This document shows positions 24,290 through 36,027 of a stretch of DNA of 64,000 nucleotides, in pieces. Source of the stretch: Turritopsis dohrnii (taxonomy: Eukaryota > Cnidaria > Hydrozoa > Anthoathecata > Oceaniidae); NCBI GenBank assembly GCA_027922465.2, contig BQMF02000001.1, positions 2,852,001 to 2,916,000 of the forward strand, written 5' to 3'. Position numbers and translations under genes: made by a program. Under the pieces are notes generated by a model. The model had not been told where the DNA came from. It saw only the letters and a program-made list of their open reading frames with translations, and did not search any database. Each line of letters opens with the position of its first letter. Within the stretch, counting starts at the first letter, position 1.

Positions 24290-24650
24290 ATATGTTCACC
24301 GTTTTGAAGCTGGTCTTGTTGGTTATGGTCTCACGAATCAATGCTTATTAAGAACAAAAGTGAAGAAAGGAGTGATAGTTGCCATTACGAAATTTCATAC
24401 AACTGGTGATGAGTTGCGAAATAATCATGAGATATCTTCACAGTTTCCAACCTGGTCTTGTGCGTTATGGTCTCACGAATCAATGCTTATTAAGAACAAA
24501 AGTGAAGAAAGGAGTGATAGTTGCCATTACGAAATTTCATAAGCACACTCTTTATCTCACTGGGAAAAGCAATAAACATCGAACAACTGGTGATGAGTTG
24601 CGAAATAATCATGAGATGTCTTCATAGTTTCAAACCTGGTCTTGTATGTT
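24290..24650 (+). repeat. Tandem duplication of a 150-190 bp unit (about 2.3 copies)
   Basis: TGGTCTTGT, TTATGGTCTCACGAATCAAT, GAACAAAAGTGAAGAAAGG, AACTGGTGATGAGTTGCG and AATAATCATGAGAT recur in order. The second unit has an extra insert near 24545. Units are nearly identical, so the duplication is recent. Confidence 0.85.
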
Positions 24651-24823
24651 GAAAAGCTGTTACAAAATTACAAATACGAATTTTTCACCAAAGTTAACTT
24701 TTCCGAAGAAACTTTCATAACAGAATTTGAAAGAACGATACATATCACATGACCAAACACTTACTTTCCCAAACCAATTTAGCGTGAAGTTTTCATATAG
24801 GAGTTTAGATAATAGAGGATTAT

Positions 24824-25074
24824 TACGGTAGCAGCGTAAGCGAATACCGTATTAAAACACCCTTGGACTCCTACTACTACTACTACTACTACTACTACTC
24901 CGAGTTAGTAATTTTAAACATTATAATATCGTTTATGCCTGTTTTCCACCAGTAAGATATCTGAAGAAATAACGTTTACAGAACGTTTAAGAACTTTAAG
25001 TAAAATTTCAAATTTAAAAGTATTCTTGTGGCAAGTACTTTTGCTGCTACCGTTTTGCGCCATCTGGCTCTTGT
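24824..25074 (+). mobile_element. Microsatellite-bearing repeat family D, short copy (251 bp)
   Basis: Left end TTACGGTAGCAGCGTAAGCG, then AATACCGTATTAAAACACCC, a (TAC)n run, and right end GCTGCTACCGTTTTGCGCCA plus TCTGGCTCTTGTT. ACGGTAGCAGC near the left end is inverted near the right end, but the termini differ. Copies at 50625-51428 and, inverted, 36648-38110. Confidence 0.85.
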
Positions 25075-25079
25075 TATTA

Positions 25080-26650
25080 TTAAGTGAGTAAGTCACATAA
25101 TCACCGAAACGACGAACTACGTGCAAACGAGGTTGGATGGATTTAAGTATCAAGCCTGCTATTTGAATGTTTTTTACCTAACGGTCATAACATTCAGTGG
25201 CACTTTTCCATAGTAAAAGAAGTTCATAAAACTTCATAACAAAGCAAACTGAAGGTGTACTGGTATATATCATTATACACTTTATGAAATGAACCTGAGG
25301 TCTGATGTCAACAAAGGTTCTTGGTAACAGGTAACAGCATGTGTGCATTCGCATATATCATAGACAATGCTTGGTTGAATACCATTCTCCTGATCTTGAA
25401 ATTCTTTGCTGTACTGATTGAATTCACTTTGAAGATGCCAACGGCTATCAAAATACTTAAAAGCAATTCGGATGTAAGTGGCGAGACGGGTTGATTTTCT
25501 CAAAATATAGGGAAAGCATTTTGAAACGAGTTTTTGCAAATACCGCAAAATGAACTCAAAATAATAAACAAATAATCGCAACATCAAAACGAGGTGAAAT
25601 TGGAATCGAAGTAGAGTATCCGTAAGGAAAATGAGGAAGATAGATTGAGAGTTTGTTAAAATATTTACAAAATTCAACATTCAAGTATTCAATTAACTGT
25701 TTATTTTAGCCAATCAGAGATTAAATTAAAGTTTTTTTTAACCAACCGGAATTAAATAATTGCCTCAGGGAGAGCACGCCGTGTTTCAAAATAAAATTGC
25801 ACGAATCAAGTCAATAAAATGAATCTTATTGGTGAATCCATTAGCGTTTGTCACAATTACTACATTACTTTGCTGGGCATTATTGTCGTTATTTCTGCGT
25901 TCGTCAAGTTGGCTGTAGCACTGAAATAAACAAACAAAATGCTTGGTACAATTTCGGTAGAGAATACATCTACAAAGTCATAGTAGTGAGGATGAACTTG
26001 GAGGCATAATTTGAATTTTATGACGTTATGACAACTAGCAGCTCAATGATGGCAGATTGTCCTCATCACAAAATTCTCTTCTGAAGGTCTGCAAATCCCT
26101 GAAAGCATTGAGAATTTTTAGATCTTTGTTTGGAACGGAATTTATTGATTAAAGGGGAACTCAACTAAGAAACGCACCCAGCAGCAAAAATGCAGCAAGT
26201 CAGCGACATTTTTGTTTATCTTATGACTTGCTTTCGGTCTTCCTTTTTTACTTGAATAGTACTGACCAGAACAAATCTTAAAAATCACGTCGATGATGAC
26301 ACAAAAATCACTGACTAAAAAAATCACAAGCCTGTCATTTGTATTCGTTGAAACAGTTTTAAAAATGATGAAAGTCAGTTTTTTCAATTTTCAAAAAAAA
26401 TCATTTTTTGTTCCTGACATATTGTCAGTTAAAATCTTTTTCCAAAACATGATCACCATGGCAATGTGACATCACAAAGTTCGAAAAGAAATTGCTGTCA
26501 TAGCTACAAATATGTGGGAAACTCAGAATGTTTTAATGATATGTTGATATATATATATAGTGGCAAGTAACAACAGCTGCTAAGATATGTATTGCTAAAG
26601 AATACAAGAGCCCTGGAAACAAAAGAGTATGCCAAAGATCATTTTTACTG
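25080..26650. other. Gene-free stretch downstream of TRPA-like gene
   Basis: No recognised coding sequence. Short ORFs only. The TRPA-like gene's 3' UTR, and perhaps one more exon, could lie here. Confidence 0.45.
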
Positions 26651-26659
26651 ATTTGATAA

Positions 26660-29600
26660 CTATAGATGCTTTCTCACTATACATACAACATTTTGAAAAC
26701 GTGTAGCTACCAGTACCAGTAATATCTCGGATACAAAAAAGCAGAGAAGCAAACAAACAAACATACATTTTGGAAGATATTTATTCATATATTCTTGCTT
26801 TTGATTGATTTCTTTCAGACTCTGTCCCAAACTCTTCATAAATTGATCTTGTTTGTTCTCGATGTCTGTTGTGGTGTTGATAATGTTTTCAAGCAAAGTA
26901 CTTTGACTCCTTCGATCATTTCTTGAATATTTATCTTCTACCTCATGCACCACATTTTCAATACCGGTCAAGCGGCGCTCGGCCAGTCGTAATCTCGACA
27001 GTGCAGTACTTTTTTCGTGGTGTTCGGTGAATTTTTCAGCGTGTACAACCTAAGGTTTCATTAAAATAAGAAACGCATTACGAAAAAAAAACAACACAAA
27101 AAAACAACGAAAAACAACAGAAATGCAAATAAGAGAATATTGGTCAATCTTCTCCCCAGGCTCTTAAACACATGAACACAATTTTTCGTTATCATATTTA
27201 AAAATTGTTCAGTATCAGATTGTTACTTCCCTTGGTCAATCGTTTCGAAATTAATAGGATACCAATGGATTGTTTTTGTTATTAAGTGAATGTGTCCGTT
27301 ATTCGTAAGAACAAAATATTTTATGAGCTCTAACAGGCACTTGTGATAAATTGCTGAGAAAAACGTATACATGATATGGAAAAGATCTGTTTAAACACGG
27401 TGCTTAATTCGGAAAAAGGTCAGTTAGGTTTGAATTTAAAACAAACTTACCAATGGATTGCAATATTTATTATAATAAGCGACCAGTTTTGCTTTGTTTC
27501 GCTTATTCAAATTCTTTTCCAACTGTAGCACAACAGATGCCTGTAGCAGAGAAGCCTGAGCGACACAACTCTTGTAATGTGTCGTAAATTTTGACGTGAT
27601 CAAAGCGACGAATACAGCAAACAAAACGAACGTCACAAGAACGTGAAATAGAGAAATTAAGATTTGAGCAGTGACTGCATCCTTCGTCACGTACGCAACA
27701 GTACTATCCTGGCCCATCGATGACTGGAACACATTGAAAAACTAAGAGAAAAATCATTTAAATATTACTGTACTGGCAACAAACCTATTAACCACGAACG
27801 CAAAACAAAAATCCATCTTAGTACACAACAAGGTCATGTCAACGGAAAATCAAAACAACTGAATCACACACAAAAGTGAATCATGCCGAATAATAATATT
27901 TATTATAACTAATTAGCTTATTTAAGTATTACTCAGCATCATTTCAGCCTTAAAATGGTAAACAGGGCACAGGCATATCAAAAGTATTCTCTTCTTATCT
28001 CCTGAAACGTCAAAACAGTTAGGTATTCTCTCTTTATCTCCTGAAACGTCAAAACATTTAGGTATTCTCTCTTTATCTTCTGCAACTTCAAAACGTTTAA
28101 GTATTCTTCTTTCATCTCTTATATCTCTTGCACGTAAAAAAATAGATATGCAGATAAAATATAGGTTCATAGATTTTTTGAGTCATATTTACTATTGCGT
28201 CTTTCACCGCCAAAAATAAATACAACACTAAATTAGATTTGTTAGATTAAACAAGAAACATCAATATGTGGCATTATCTTCATTTATTTTCTTAAAAATA
28301 ACATAAAGTTATATAAGTTATATAACATAAAGTTATTGCGACCTTGCCTTCATTCAGTTGTAAAGTATCGTTCGGATGTCCATAGATAGATAATTGTGCC
28401 ACTTTTATGGTCAGAATAACATGTGTTAGCATATCACATCATCATATATATTAGAGAATGTCAAGGCATTGACACATTCGTATCAGGGTTTGTATCAGTT
28501 TTTAAGCCCCTCACTGAGACTAAAATAAACCCCGTATTCTTAAGAGTGATAAGCATAGCAACAAATGTGGGTAACAATGATTTTAAGACTTTTCCTTCAG
28601 TTGACGATGCCTTGGTGGACAATGCCCCATCTTGCATTTATTAATAAGACAGGTTCCGGGCAGAAAACTTCCAGCCGATCATTTTCCTTGGATAGACTCA
28701 ACCAAACGACCTTCTTCTCATAAGAACATTGTTATATTTTTGTTATACATTTACACCCTTTGCTACCATTTTCGCTGCCAAGGTTTAAAAATTGTTAAGT
28801 GTCACACTGTTGGATTACTTCCCCTTGGCGATCGTTTTAAAATTAATTGGATACCAATGGATTATTTTTGTTCTCATACAGATATTTAGTGAATGTGTCC
28901 ATTATTCGTAGCAACAAAAGATTTGATATTTTAAGTTCTAACAGGCACATGTGAAAGATTGCTCAGATCTAAAAATTAGGATGCACAATCGGGAATGCAG
29001 TAAGAGAATGACTATCGGGATTAATCTCATCATCCGCTATAAGGTTGGGGAATTTCCCCTGATTTGAATCAACCATCTGAAAACTATCGGGGAAATTATC
29101 GGGGAAGTATCCAATCGGGAAATTTCGGGAATAACAACATAAGATAAGACAAAAAAAGCCTTACAATATCATCCAAGCGATCCTCGAAATGGTGAGGTCC
29201 TGATGATGTTGTTGTGGTGGAGTTAGTAAGACTTGTGGTGGTCACTATGCTGTTACCGAACATCAGCCAGAACGCAGCCACAAACGGAACAAACAGTTGG
29301 ATGTACAAAAATGTTATTTGAATAAAAGAACCAACCGCTAAACCTAGATGTTATAAACCGAGTTAATCATCACACATGTAAAAATGAAAAAAGCTTCTAT
29401 GTAGTTGGCAATCATACCTGCAATCTTTAAAAATACGGAGAAGTACCGGAAGCGAATACAAATCTTCAGCACTCGTACGAACGACAGAATCATACCGAAA
29501 CCAAATATACATTTGTGCACTATGAAAACCTCTCGCTTATCAATTTGCATGTCAAGTACACGTGTGATTATAATCGCAGCCAATACCAACAATACAATCC

Positions 29601-32600
29601 ATTCATAAACAAACCAAAATTTTTGCTTGAGCGCTAAACTTGGTACACATCTAACTCGCTCCGCTTCTGCTTCCAAGGTCTCTCGATCACTAGGCCAGGT
29701 TGGATGACAATTTACGTAGTTTGCACGAACAATGTGTTGCCTCCATTCCACCCAAGCTCGATGATATTTGATGGCATCTTTTTTTATTGTAAAATCCTAA
29801 ATAAAAAAGTAGTGTTGTATTATCAATATGGCCATATTTGACCAACTAATGGTCAAATGTAGGGTAGAGTACTGAGATTAGATTGAAAGCGTTATTAATA
29901 TCTACGAGAGTTGCTGTTGCATCTAATAGGGTCTGTTACAAAAGTATTTGCAAATTAGCCCTTCCGACACGATGACTGTTTGTTTCAATGTTTTTTGACT
30001 ATCATCCTTGAGAAAATCATGTTTTGGAATTTTGTAAATTCTATTCTAGTATACTTTCGAAAAACGTTTGCTTGATATTGTATCATAAACGTGCTGTTTT
30101 TTATATAGCCCTGAAGTATCGATCTGTTCGTCCGACATAAAAAGTACAGACTCGAATAGTTTGGACAAAACTGAAGACTTTCCGGGTAAAGCTTAAAGAC
30201 GTTTGTAAAACGGAGACGTGACATAACTTTATCCTCGCCAATCCAAACAGATTTTGTCATAAAACAATGATGCAGTTGATGTTGTTTTGAGGTATGTGTT
30301 TTAGTTCTTTTTGAGTTTAGCGACAATTATATACTTACGTGATAAAAGAAATATAACGCAAATATTATTATCAGTGTTTCTGGAACGATTTTCCAGGCAT
30401 TCTCGCTATAAGGTTTGTAGTACTCTCTCTCCTTCTTGTCACTGAACGTATAAGCAAGCAGCAACCAACATATGAGATACAAAGATGTTATCGATAATTT
30501 TCGAATAGTATCGTTACGACCGAACAGTTTCCATTTGACTTCAATAGCTTTTTGAATCACTGGATGCATGATCAAGTCCACATCGTCATAGATTGTGATA
30601 ATCTGAACAATCAAGGAAAAAGCCTAGTAACTTAGGGTAATATGGGGTAATATGGGTCAGTGGGGTAAGTCGGGTCATTATAACTTGAAGTGTAGATGGA
30701 GCCTTTAGAAACCGATATTTTTAACACAACAACCGTCACTACTTGCCTACCATTTTGCTCCGATAAAAATATCGGTTTCTAAGGCTCTATCAACTCCCTA
30801 AAAGTTATAATGACCCGACTGACCCCGCCGACCCATCTTACCCCAATCACCTAGCAACTTGCCGCCCTTCTGGCGTAGCAATCTTCTACACATATTATAC
30901 AAATATTAGTTTTACCTCGATGGGGCTTTTAGATATCATAGCTGCTGTTTTTCCGCCTTTGCTATTGCTTTCAAGATAGTTTAAGTACATCCCACTTTGC
31001 TTTAAAGATGAGTTAGTAAGAACAAGCTGATGTAACGCCCTGTATGCAATGTGTGGCATTTTCTCCAGCAAATGAGATATAAGTGAATAACCACTGGTAT
31101 CATAAACGCCCACTGGGGCGCCAATATCCAAAAGAAACTGGGCGGTGTCTGTGCTGCCTGGAAAATAAAAAAGCTTTACTGGATGAATCTGATACTGGAA
31201 AGGCAGTCGTTATTTAAACAAATCTTGATGGTTGAAGAGAGGAAATTTATATGAGATTATCCAAGTAGGTAAATTTGTTGAAAGTTACTGCGAGGGAGTG
31301 CATTTCTATAGAAATACATACAATATTTCAATGAAATGCTCTTCCTCGCAGTGACTTTTTAAGATTTTGCTCACTGGGACCTGGTCAACTATCTTTTTTG
31401 AGATACTATCTGGGCGTTATATTTTGTGAAACTACCATATGGGGCGTTCTAGAAACAGCGCCAAACACAAAAATACACTTTGTGAATGTACCTGATTCGG
31501 CTGCTAAAAACAAGACTGTCCTATCGCGGCTGTCTCGTTGAGTAATACTTGCGTGAAATCGTATTAACATCTTCATAGTATCCAAAGAATTGAACTTAGC
31601 AGCATAATGCATTGGTGTTTGGCTTTCGTTCTTGGTCAAGATATCAACTTTGGCTAAAAGATATCAACTTTGGCTAAAAAGATTCGATTAAATTACTTTA
31701 AGACTTTAAAAACTCTGACCATGTGTAGTTTTTTATAGCTCACTGGGCACACTTCCTGTGAGTGAATAAACTATAGGAAATTTGATGGATTTAGTCGATG
31801 ATATCCATCGCATATCTTACTGGATATTTTATTTTCTTTCAATGTGACGTCACTCGGCCTCGTTTCCAATCTTAATACTTCTTACGTAATTGATCATGAT
31901 AAAAAAACTTTCTGAAATTTTTCCCAGAGGCAACATCACGTTTTTATAAATAATGCTAACGTTATTGTTATTCAATTCCATAAGGAGGGAGTAGCTGCCG
32001 TGATGCAATTAATGGAGTATGTTCATCTGACAACTCGTTACCATGACAATGATACAGTGAAAGCACATATAAAAATATTTGAAGATATCATTTCGGGCAT
32101 ACAATTTAATTAAAAATAGAATCACCAGAAGCTTAAACATTTTTTAAAATCAAGAAAAGATGTCTTGATTTTCACTATATATTTTTACTTATTAAAGTAT
32201 TTGAACAAATGAGGCCAGTTTTGAGTCCTGAACCCTAACGCAAACACATTTCATGAGGTTTACATCGTAAAAAACTAATGGCAACGCTTTGTCAGACGAA
32301 CATATTGAATGGACAAGAGTTAACAGATATTCGTCATGAACTTTCTTACCACCGTTGAGCAGCAGAACCCGTGCAGTTTCAGCGCAATTCAGAGCAGCAG
32401 CTAAATGCAGGGGTGATCTTCCCATTTTATCTTGTGCATTCACGTTAGCGTTATTTCGTATGGCAAATAAGGCCACGTCGGTGTGCCAGTCTCTAACAAT
32501 AGCATGTAAAATAGTTTGGCCATGTTCATCACGGCAGTTGATATTTACACCAGAGTCGATAAGCGACTGTAAGAAGCTCAGATCGATTTCTTGTTTATCG

Positions 32601-33211
32601 TGTTGGTCTGTAAAAGTCCATAAGTACGTCAACAAGCCGAATTCTAAAGATTTTGATAGCGGGTCAGGTATTACTACCAATTTTGCAGGTTTGTGTTCAT
32701 CAACATAAGCCAGTCTGGATTTTGTGATAAAAGAAGGACCTATCCGATATTTCCCAGCAGCATCGTATCGACGGTTACGATTGTAGCGTTTGTTTACGTC
32801 TAATACTTCGACTTTCGTGGATTGTATCAGAACTGACTTGATAGCATTTTTTGTTTTATATGAGGGGAGGATGGTAGGTTTTTTGTCTTTTTCTTTGTCG
32901 ATAGGAGTAACTGAACCGTTCCCAACTTTAGTAGCGATGCCATTTTGTTTTTTGACGGAGTATTTTGAGCTTCGAACACTGATGTTGTCGTCAAAAAGAA
33001 TTTGTTGACTTGTTCTAGACCGATAAGATTTCACACTGAAAGTATCACCTCCAAACAATGAAACGTTATCTTGGAGAACGTCGCCGTCATCATTGTATAC
33101 CGACAACTCATCGTCAGCATCGGCTAAGCTACTTCTCTCCAAATGTTTATTACTAATAGTCGTAGATGCTCTCGAAGATTTTCTCGACAAACTTCGATTC
33201 GTCGCAGCCAT
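26660..33211 (-). CDS. Ankyrin-repeat TRP channel, TRPA-like, eight exons
   Basis: Predicted non-selective cation channel. Exons (minus order): 33211-32350, 31653-31492, 31157-30916, 30602-30339, 29796-29418, 29337-29165, 27741-27451, 27049-26660. All junctions are GT-AG and phases agree, giving 920 codons plus stop. Residues 1-190: basic/serine-rich, no signal peptide. About 195-400: four to five ankyrin repeats (HGQTILHAIV, GRSPLHLAAA, SQTPMHYAAK, DRTVLFLAAE). At 430-450, LIMHPVIQKAIEVKW resembles the pre-S1 segment of TRPA channels. S1-S4 lie in exons 4-5, S5 in exon 6, pore helix candidate VFQSSMGQ and S6 in exon 7, and a coiled-coil tail in exon 8. It has fewer ankyrin repeats than TRPA1, closer in size to pyrexia-type. 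A GTATGT donor near the end of exon 8 means one more exon is possible. Confidence 0.8.
27196..27360. repeat. Intronic duplicate, partner of 28785-28975
   Basis: TTTAAAAATTGTTCAG, ATAGGATACCAATGGATTG, GAATGTGTCCGTTATTCGTA and CTCTAACAGGCACTTGTGA recur in the same order at 28785-28975. Two different introns of the TRPA-like gene share the segment, about 80% alike by eye. Confidence 0.75.
27985..28115 (-). repeat. 36-bp tandem repeat, about 3.5 units, in TRPA-like intron
   Basis: Units read GGTATTCTCTCTTTATCTCC followed by TGAAACGTCAAAACATTTA. 36 is a multiple of three, so the minus strand stays open and would encode 12-residue repeats (RIPKCFDVSGDK). No splice sites I trust join it to the channel, but it could be a cassette exon. 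Confidence 0.75.
28785..28975. repeat. Intronic duplicate, partner of 27196-27360
   Basis: Contains AATTGGATACCAATGGATTA and GTTCTAACAGGCACATGTGA, matching the partner in the neighbouring intron. Confidence 0.75.
29930..30150. mobile_element. Second copy of GGTCTGTTACAAAAGTA MITE, one end decayed
   Basis: Left end GGTCTGTTACAAAAGTATT is intact. The right end reads AAAAAGTACAGACT. The interior matches 17031-17273 in reverse orientation (CGTTTGCTTGATATTG, CGTGCTGTTTTTTATATAG). Lies in intron 4 of the TRPA-like gene. Confidence 0.75.
30644..30844. mobile_element. 201-bp hairpin MITE in TRPA-like intron
   Basis: GGGGTAATATGGGTCAGTGG and AGTCGGGTCATTATAACTT pair with AAGTTATAATGACCCGACT and GACCCATCTTACCCC. 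An inner pair AGAAACCGATATTTTTA / AAAAATATCGGTTTCT extends the stem to nearly the whole element. Confidence 0.8.
31275..31380 (+). repeat. Hairpin MITE family A, copy 9 (TRPA-like gene, intron 2-3)
   Basis: TTGTTGAAAGTTACTGCGAG on the left; CTCGCAGTGACTTTTTAAG and GCTCACTGGGA on the right. It sits between the ankyrin exons. Confidence 0.8.
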
Positions 33212-33355
33212 ATTACATCTTGTTGATTATCTTCTGGTTGATTATGTTGACAATTATATTTCTGATTAAGAGCAATAGAAATCACGCACTGTAACCATTC
33301 TGGGAATGAACCTGGTTTCCACGTCATGAATCTTTGTTTGCAACTCTATGACATA

Positions 33356-33490
33356 CAGTCGAGTCCCGCTATCTCGAACTATCAATGGACTGGATAAGAA
33401 GTTCGAAACAACGAGATATACAGTGTGCTGTTGATGCTGACTGGACCAAGACTTTTGACACAGCGCATGTTCGAGATATATAGAGTTAAC
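33356..33490. repeat. Partial Tc1/mariner-type end, CAGTCGAGTCCCGC
   Basis: TA followed by CAGTCGAGTCCCGCTATCTCG and AACTATCAATGGACTGGATA resembles a Tigger-like end. Only one end is seen. It lies just upstream of the TRPA-like start codon. Confidence 0.45.
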
Positions 33491-33703
33491 TAGAGTTACT
33501 GTAATTATATTGACTCACTTTTATTCAAAGAATGTCTCAAGAGAAATTGTTAATTATCAGTGTTAATGTTTTTCACAGTGAAACATTTTGTTTGCGGTAA
33601 ATTTTAAGATTTTGAAAGTATAAGTTGAAAAGTAGAAGAAAAGCTGATTATTGAAATTACCGTCTGAAAAAAGTCTGTGGACACTCCTTGTCAGAGGTTA
33701 TTA

Positions 33704-33933
33704 AAGCCTGGTTCAGACCTGGCGATGACGACAGTTAAAATTCAGTTCGACATAGTCGTAATCGTCGAAATCACCATAACGCCTGGCAATTGCGACGACG
33801 AAATATAAAAAATTACTGATTGATTACAAACTAACGAAATATTTGAGAGCGTTCACGCTTGCCGATGAACGATTGCGACGTTTAATTTTTTTGATCGTCG
33901 TAGTCGTCGTAATCGCCAGGTGTAAACCAGGCA
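33704..33933. mobile_element. MITE family C, full copy with TTATTA direct repeats
   Basis: Ends AAGCCTGGTTCAGACCTGGC and CGCCAGGTGTAAACCAGGCA are inverted. TTATTA is present on both sides (33698-33703 and 33934-33939). The interior is rich in GTCGTC/GACGAC. No coding sequence. Confidence 0.75.
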
Positions 33934-34057
33934 TTATTAGTTCTGTCCCTGCAGGACTTAAAAGATTGACAACAAATAACAAAACGGAAAATGCGTTTGT
34001 AATTTGCTTGTCAGTAAAATCCGGGGCACACGATACGACAAAATAACCTACTTTCTA

Positions 34058-34229
34058 CTCGATCGACTCTCGAAAACTTCGATATTTCGAACTCTACGAT
34101 AACTCGAATTTTTTTTTTTACATAATAATAAGTATAATCTCAACCAATGTCAACATTAGGGAACCCGAATTCTCCATCACTGAACTAGTTTTAAGCCTCT
34201 CGAGTGTTCGAGTTTTCGAGAGACAACTG
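34058..34229. mobile_element. Degenerate relative of the 7510-7700 Tigger-like MITE
   Basis: GATCGACTCTCGAAAACTTC at the left and GAGTTTTCGAGAGACAACTG at the right, with ACGATAACTCGAATTTTTTT inside as in the 7.5-kb copy. The terminal TA flanks are no longer clear. Confidence 0.65.
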
Positions 34230-34376
34230 CACTATTCAGGAACGCGGCAATGCTTTCACACTTTCCTGCCGTCATGAATATCGGAAGTGCCCTGTAAGAT
34301 GAAGGGTTTTATAAAGAAGCCGTGATATATCATTGTCATAAATCTTGTTGTTACATACTGCCAGTTCGATTTAACC

Positions 34377-34485
34377 CAGTGGGTAAAATCGTCAAAAAGT
34401 CACCTGTGGTAAAGAGCATGTTTAATGGAATAGTGTGTTTATTTCTATAAAATAGACTCCTTCATAGTGATTTTACAACAAATTT
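34377..34485 (-). repeat. Hairpin MITE family A, copy 10
   Basis: CCCAGTGGGTAAAATCGTCA left end, AAAGAGCATGTTTAATGG arm, and GACTCCTTCATAGTG facing arm. Confidence 0.75.
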
Positions 34486-34762
34486 CAAGACAAATCCGTT
34501 TTAGTCGGTTTTCTATAGAATGCCAACCAGATGAAGTGCAAAAACCTTGTTTCTATTAAGAGCCACACGCTGACAAAAATAACAACACCTCACTAAATTT
34601 GAAAAGCTGTTTCCTTCATCGTCTTATCGCGAAGGTATACTCCACGATTTTATTGGAGTCTTCATCTCATAATTACAATTATGCTGCAGCTTTTTACGTG
34701 CGAATATTTTCTCTAAGTAGTAGCAGGTTTAGTTGGGCGTAAGGCTAAAAGTAGCACTATAT

Positions 34763-34874
34763 TCCCAGTGTTGAAAAATCCCTACGAAGGAGTGCACTTC
34801 TAAAGAAATATACACACTATTTCAATAAAAATGCTCTCCATCGCAGTGACTTTTTGAAGTTTTTGTCCACTGGG
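34763..34874 (+). repeat. Hairpin MITE family A, copy 11
   Basis: CCCAGTGTTGAAAAATCC left end, ACGAAGGAGTGCACTTC arm, CCATCGCAGTGACTTTTTG facing arm and GTCCACTGGG right end. It lies only about 280 bp from copy 10, in opposite orientation. Confidence 0.8.
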
Positions 34875-34879
34875 TCAGT

Positions 34880-35955
34880 TGAATACATAGAATGAAAATA
34901 TAGCTGAGTAAGCAGAACTTGTCTATAGTCAGCCGATGGCTCAAAATGGGCTGATGGGTTGCTTTTAAAAGCGGGTCTGAGTGGAGTAACAAGATAGGAC
35001 ATGAATGAGATTCAAACGCCGGTCGCTGCGGTCGCACTCGAAGGCAAGGTACTAACATAGAAAAATAGTACTAACCATCAATGAACAAAATAACAATTCT
35101 AAATAATGATTCCCTAAGGCAACCTAGTTTGTGTGATTGAAAATTCTCCTAGATTTGCACTTGTGTGTCCGTTCAAATGAAGTTGGGAGAATTTCAACTT
35201 CAACGCTCGGTCGAAATCTGCTGGAATTTTAATTTCAATTATACATTTATGATCTCAGATTTAAACAATTCAAAGCAAACCTTGTGCCTCTGTTATCCAA
35301 TTAGTATCACATATGACAATAAAGATTAGGCGAGACCGCATTAATACGAGATATCTTCTCTATTCATAAATAAAATTAGCTGTTAGTCTATTTATTTCTA
35401 TAGTGTGTTTCAAACTTATGGAAACAATCAATCGGGAATATAACTTTATATCAATATAGAGGCCATCTTTTCAGCTTTATCAAGAAGTATGTTTTTTTTA
35501 GGAAAATCAAAAGTACACGAAGAGAAAATCGAAAAAATAAGTTTGAAAATACCTATTATCTTCTTAACGATCATTTAAGCCGGGGCGCTCATTACATTTT
35601 TCAGCTGTCCAGGGAGGCGCTCATTTGTCCTGTCACCTTTAAAAACTGAGGTAATATTTTTTGTTGCCACTTTTTTGAAACACATATGAAAAGCTGAGGG
35701 TTGTACTGTCAGTAGAAATAAAACAGCTGTTTACTATTAACAAAGCGCTCAAACAAAGTAAAAAAATGATTGGCTTCCTCGTGGAGATTATTTCACAAAA
35801 AAACTGCTGACAATTTTTTCACGACCTTTATCAACAAATGTTATTTAGCATAATAGGATTACAGAATACTCCAAGGTGCTTCGTCATGTAGAATTCTTGT
35901 CTTTTTTAAGTGTGTAATCTATGAGCAAGCTAATAACGGCTTCAAAGTCAGCGAC
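34880..35955. other. Gene-free AT-rich stretch
   Basis: No coding sequence recognised. It ends at the left inverted repeat of the THAP-DDE transposon. Confidence 0.5.
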
Positions 35956-35960
35956 AAATA

Positions 35961-36010
35961 CACCTTTCCCGAGATTATTTTCTGTAACATGAAAACGAGG
36001 TTGAATGTAC
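35961..36010 (+). repeat. Left terminal inverted repeat of THAP-DDE transposon
   Basis: CACCTTTCCCGAGATTATTT at the tip, running to GAGGTTGAATGTAC. Pairs with 45064-45113. Confidence 0.9.
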
Positions 36011-36027
36011 TAGCATTAAAATTTATA

